A stretch of DNA of 5,085 nt from Candidatus Woesearchaeota archaeon (GTDB taxonomy: Archaea; Nanobdellota; Nanobdellia; Woesearchaeales; UBA12501), in the NCBI GenBank assembly GCA_016177345.1, contig JACOVM010000083.1, positions 1 through 5,085 on the forward strand. Direction: 5' to 3'. The notes under the pieces were generated by a model. The model ran no database searches. It was not told where the DNA came from and saw nothing but the letters and a program-made list of their open reading frames with translations. Numbering within the stretch: position 1 is the first letter of the stretch; each line of letters begins with the position of its first letter. Shown piece by piece: positions 5,051 to 5,085 of the stretch. The translations under genes were made by a program, and so were the position numbers.

Positions 5051-5085
5051 ATGATAATCGCAAAGGAAAGGGTCATCATCATTGG
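5051..5085 (+). CDS. Start of a further gene, cut by the window edge; possibly NeuD/PglD-like
   Basis: The window ends inside an open frame starting ATG 5051 and reading MIIAKERVIIIG, with two bases of the next codon, GG, at the edge. A basic stretch followed by hydrophobic VIIIG is how a Rossmann-type nucleotide-binding N-terminus begins. In a neuB cluster the best known match in style is the NeuD/PglD sugar O- or N-acyltransferase family, whose members start with a strand like KIIIIGAGGHA. A UDP-sugar enzyme or another dinucleotide-binding protein would look the same over so few residues. An upstream in-frame ATG at 5036 would add five residues (MEYNG). The reading frame is well supported by a spacing-correct TATA box; the function is inference. 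Confidence 0.5.
   Translation, partial: MIIAKERVIII

Overview
The window looks like a piece of an archaeal chromosome, most likely from an uncultured lineage of the DPANN type (Woesearchaeota or Pacearchaeota-like). The lineage is inferred from protein style, not from a marker gene. The archaeal call rests on promoter architecture. TATA boxes (TTTATATAA-like) sit about 25-26 nt upstream of several start codons that lack a Shine-Dalgarno site, which is the signature of leaderless archaeal transcripts. Other genes have a good GGAGG or GAGGT site.

All convincing genes are on the + strand. From left to right: (1) 56-1171, a short Glu/Leu/Phe/Val-type dehydrogenase with complete catalytic residues, preceded by a strong Shine-Dalgarno; (2) 1249-2346, an extended-SDR NAD-dependent sugar-nucleotide epimerase of the GalE type, leaderless; (3) 2450-3637, a Gfo/Idh/MocA-family oxidoreductase with an unusual Cys/His/Glu-rich C-terminal tail, behind a promoter made of three 10-bp TATA-like repeats; (4) 3638-3869, a purine-rich intergenic region with a 13-bp tandem repeat and two TATA boxes; (5) 3870-4970, an N-acetylneuraminate/legionaminate synthase-type enzyme (NeuB family) with a C-terminal SAF (antifreeze-like) domain; (6) 4971-5050, an AT-rich spacer of degenerate GTATAAT-like repeats; (7) from 5051, the first 12 codons of a further gene cut by the window edge. 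Its start (MIIAKERVIIIG) fits a Rossmann-type N-terminus such as that of NeuD/PglD sugar acyltransferases.

Genes 2-4, with the cut gene, read as a surface-sugar cluster. The epimerase and the Gfo/Idh/MocA enzyme would modify nucleotide-linked or free sugars. The NeuB homologue would condense an acylated aminosugar with phosphoenolpyruvate to make a nine-carbon nonulosonic (sialic-acid-like) acid for cell-surface glycans or glycoproteins. The dehydrogenase at the left is probably a separate metabolic gene. Each gene appears to have its own promoter, so this is a co-oriented cluster and not a tight operon.

The core enzymes belong to known families. The parts most worth a second look are the metal-binding-looking tail of the oxidoreductase and the overlapping open frames beneath it, the phased repeats in two promoters, and an insertion inside the normally invariant N-terminal motif of the NeuB homologue. 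I do not see a clearly new system.
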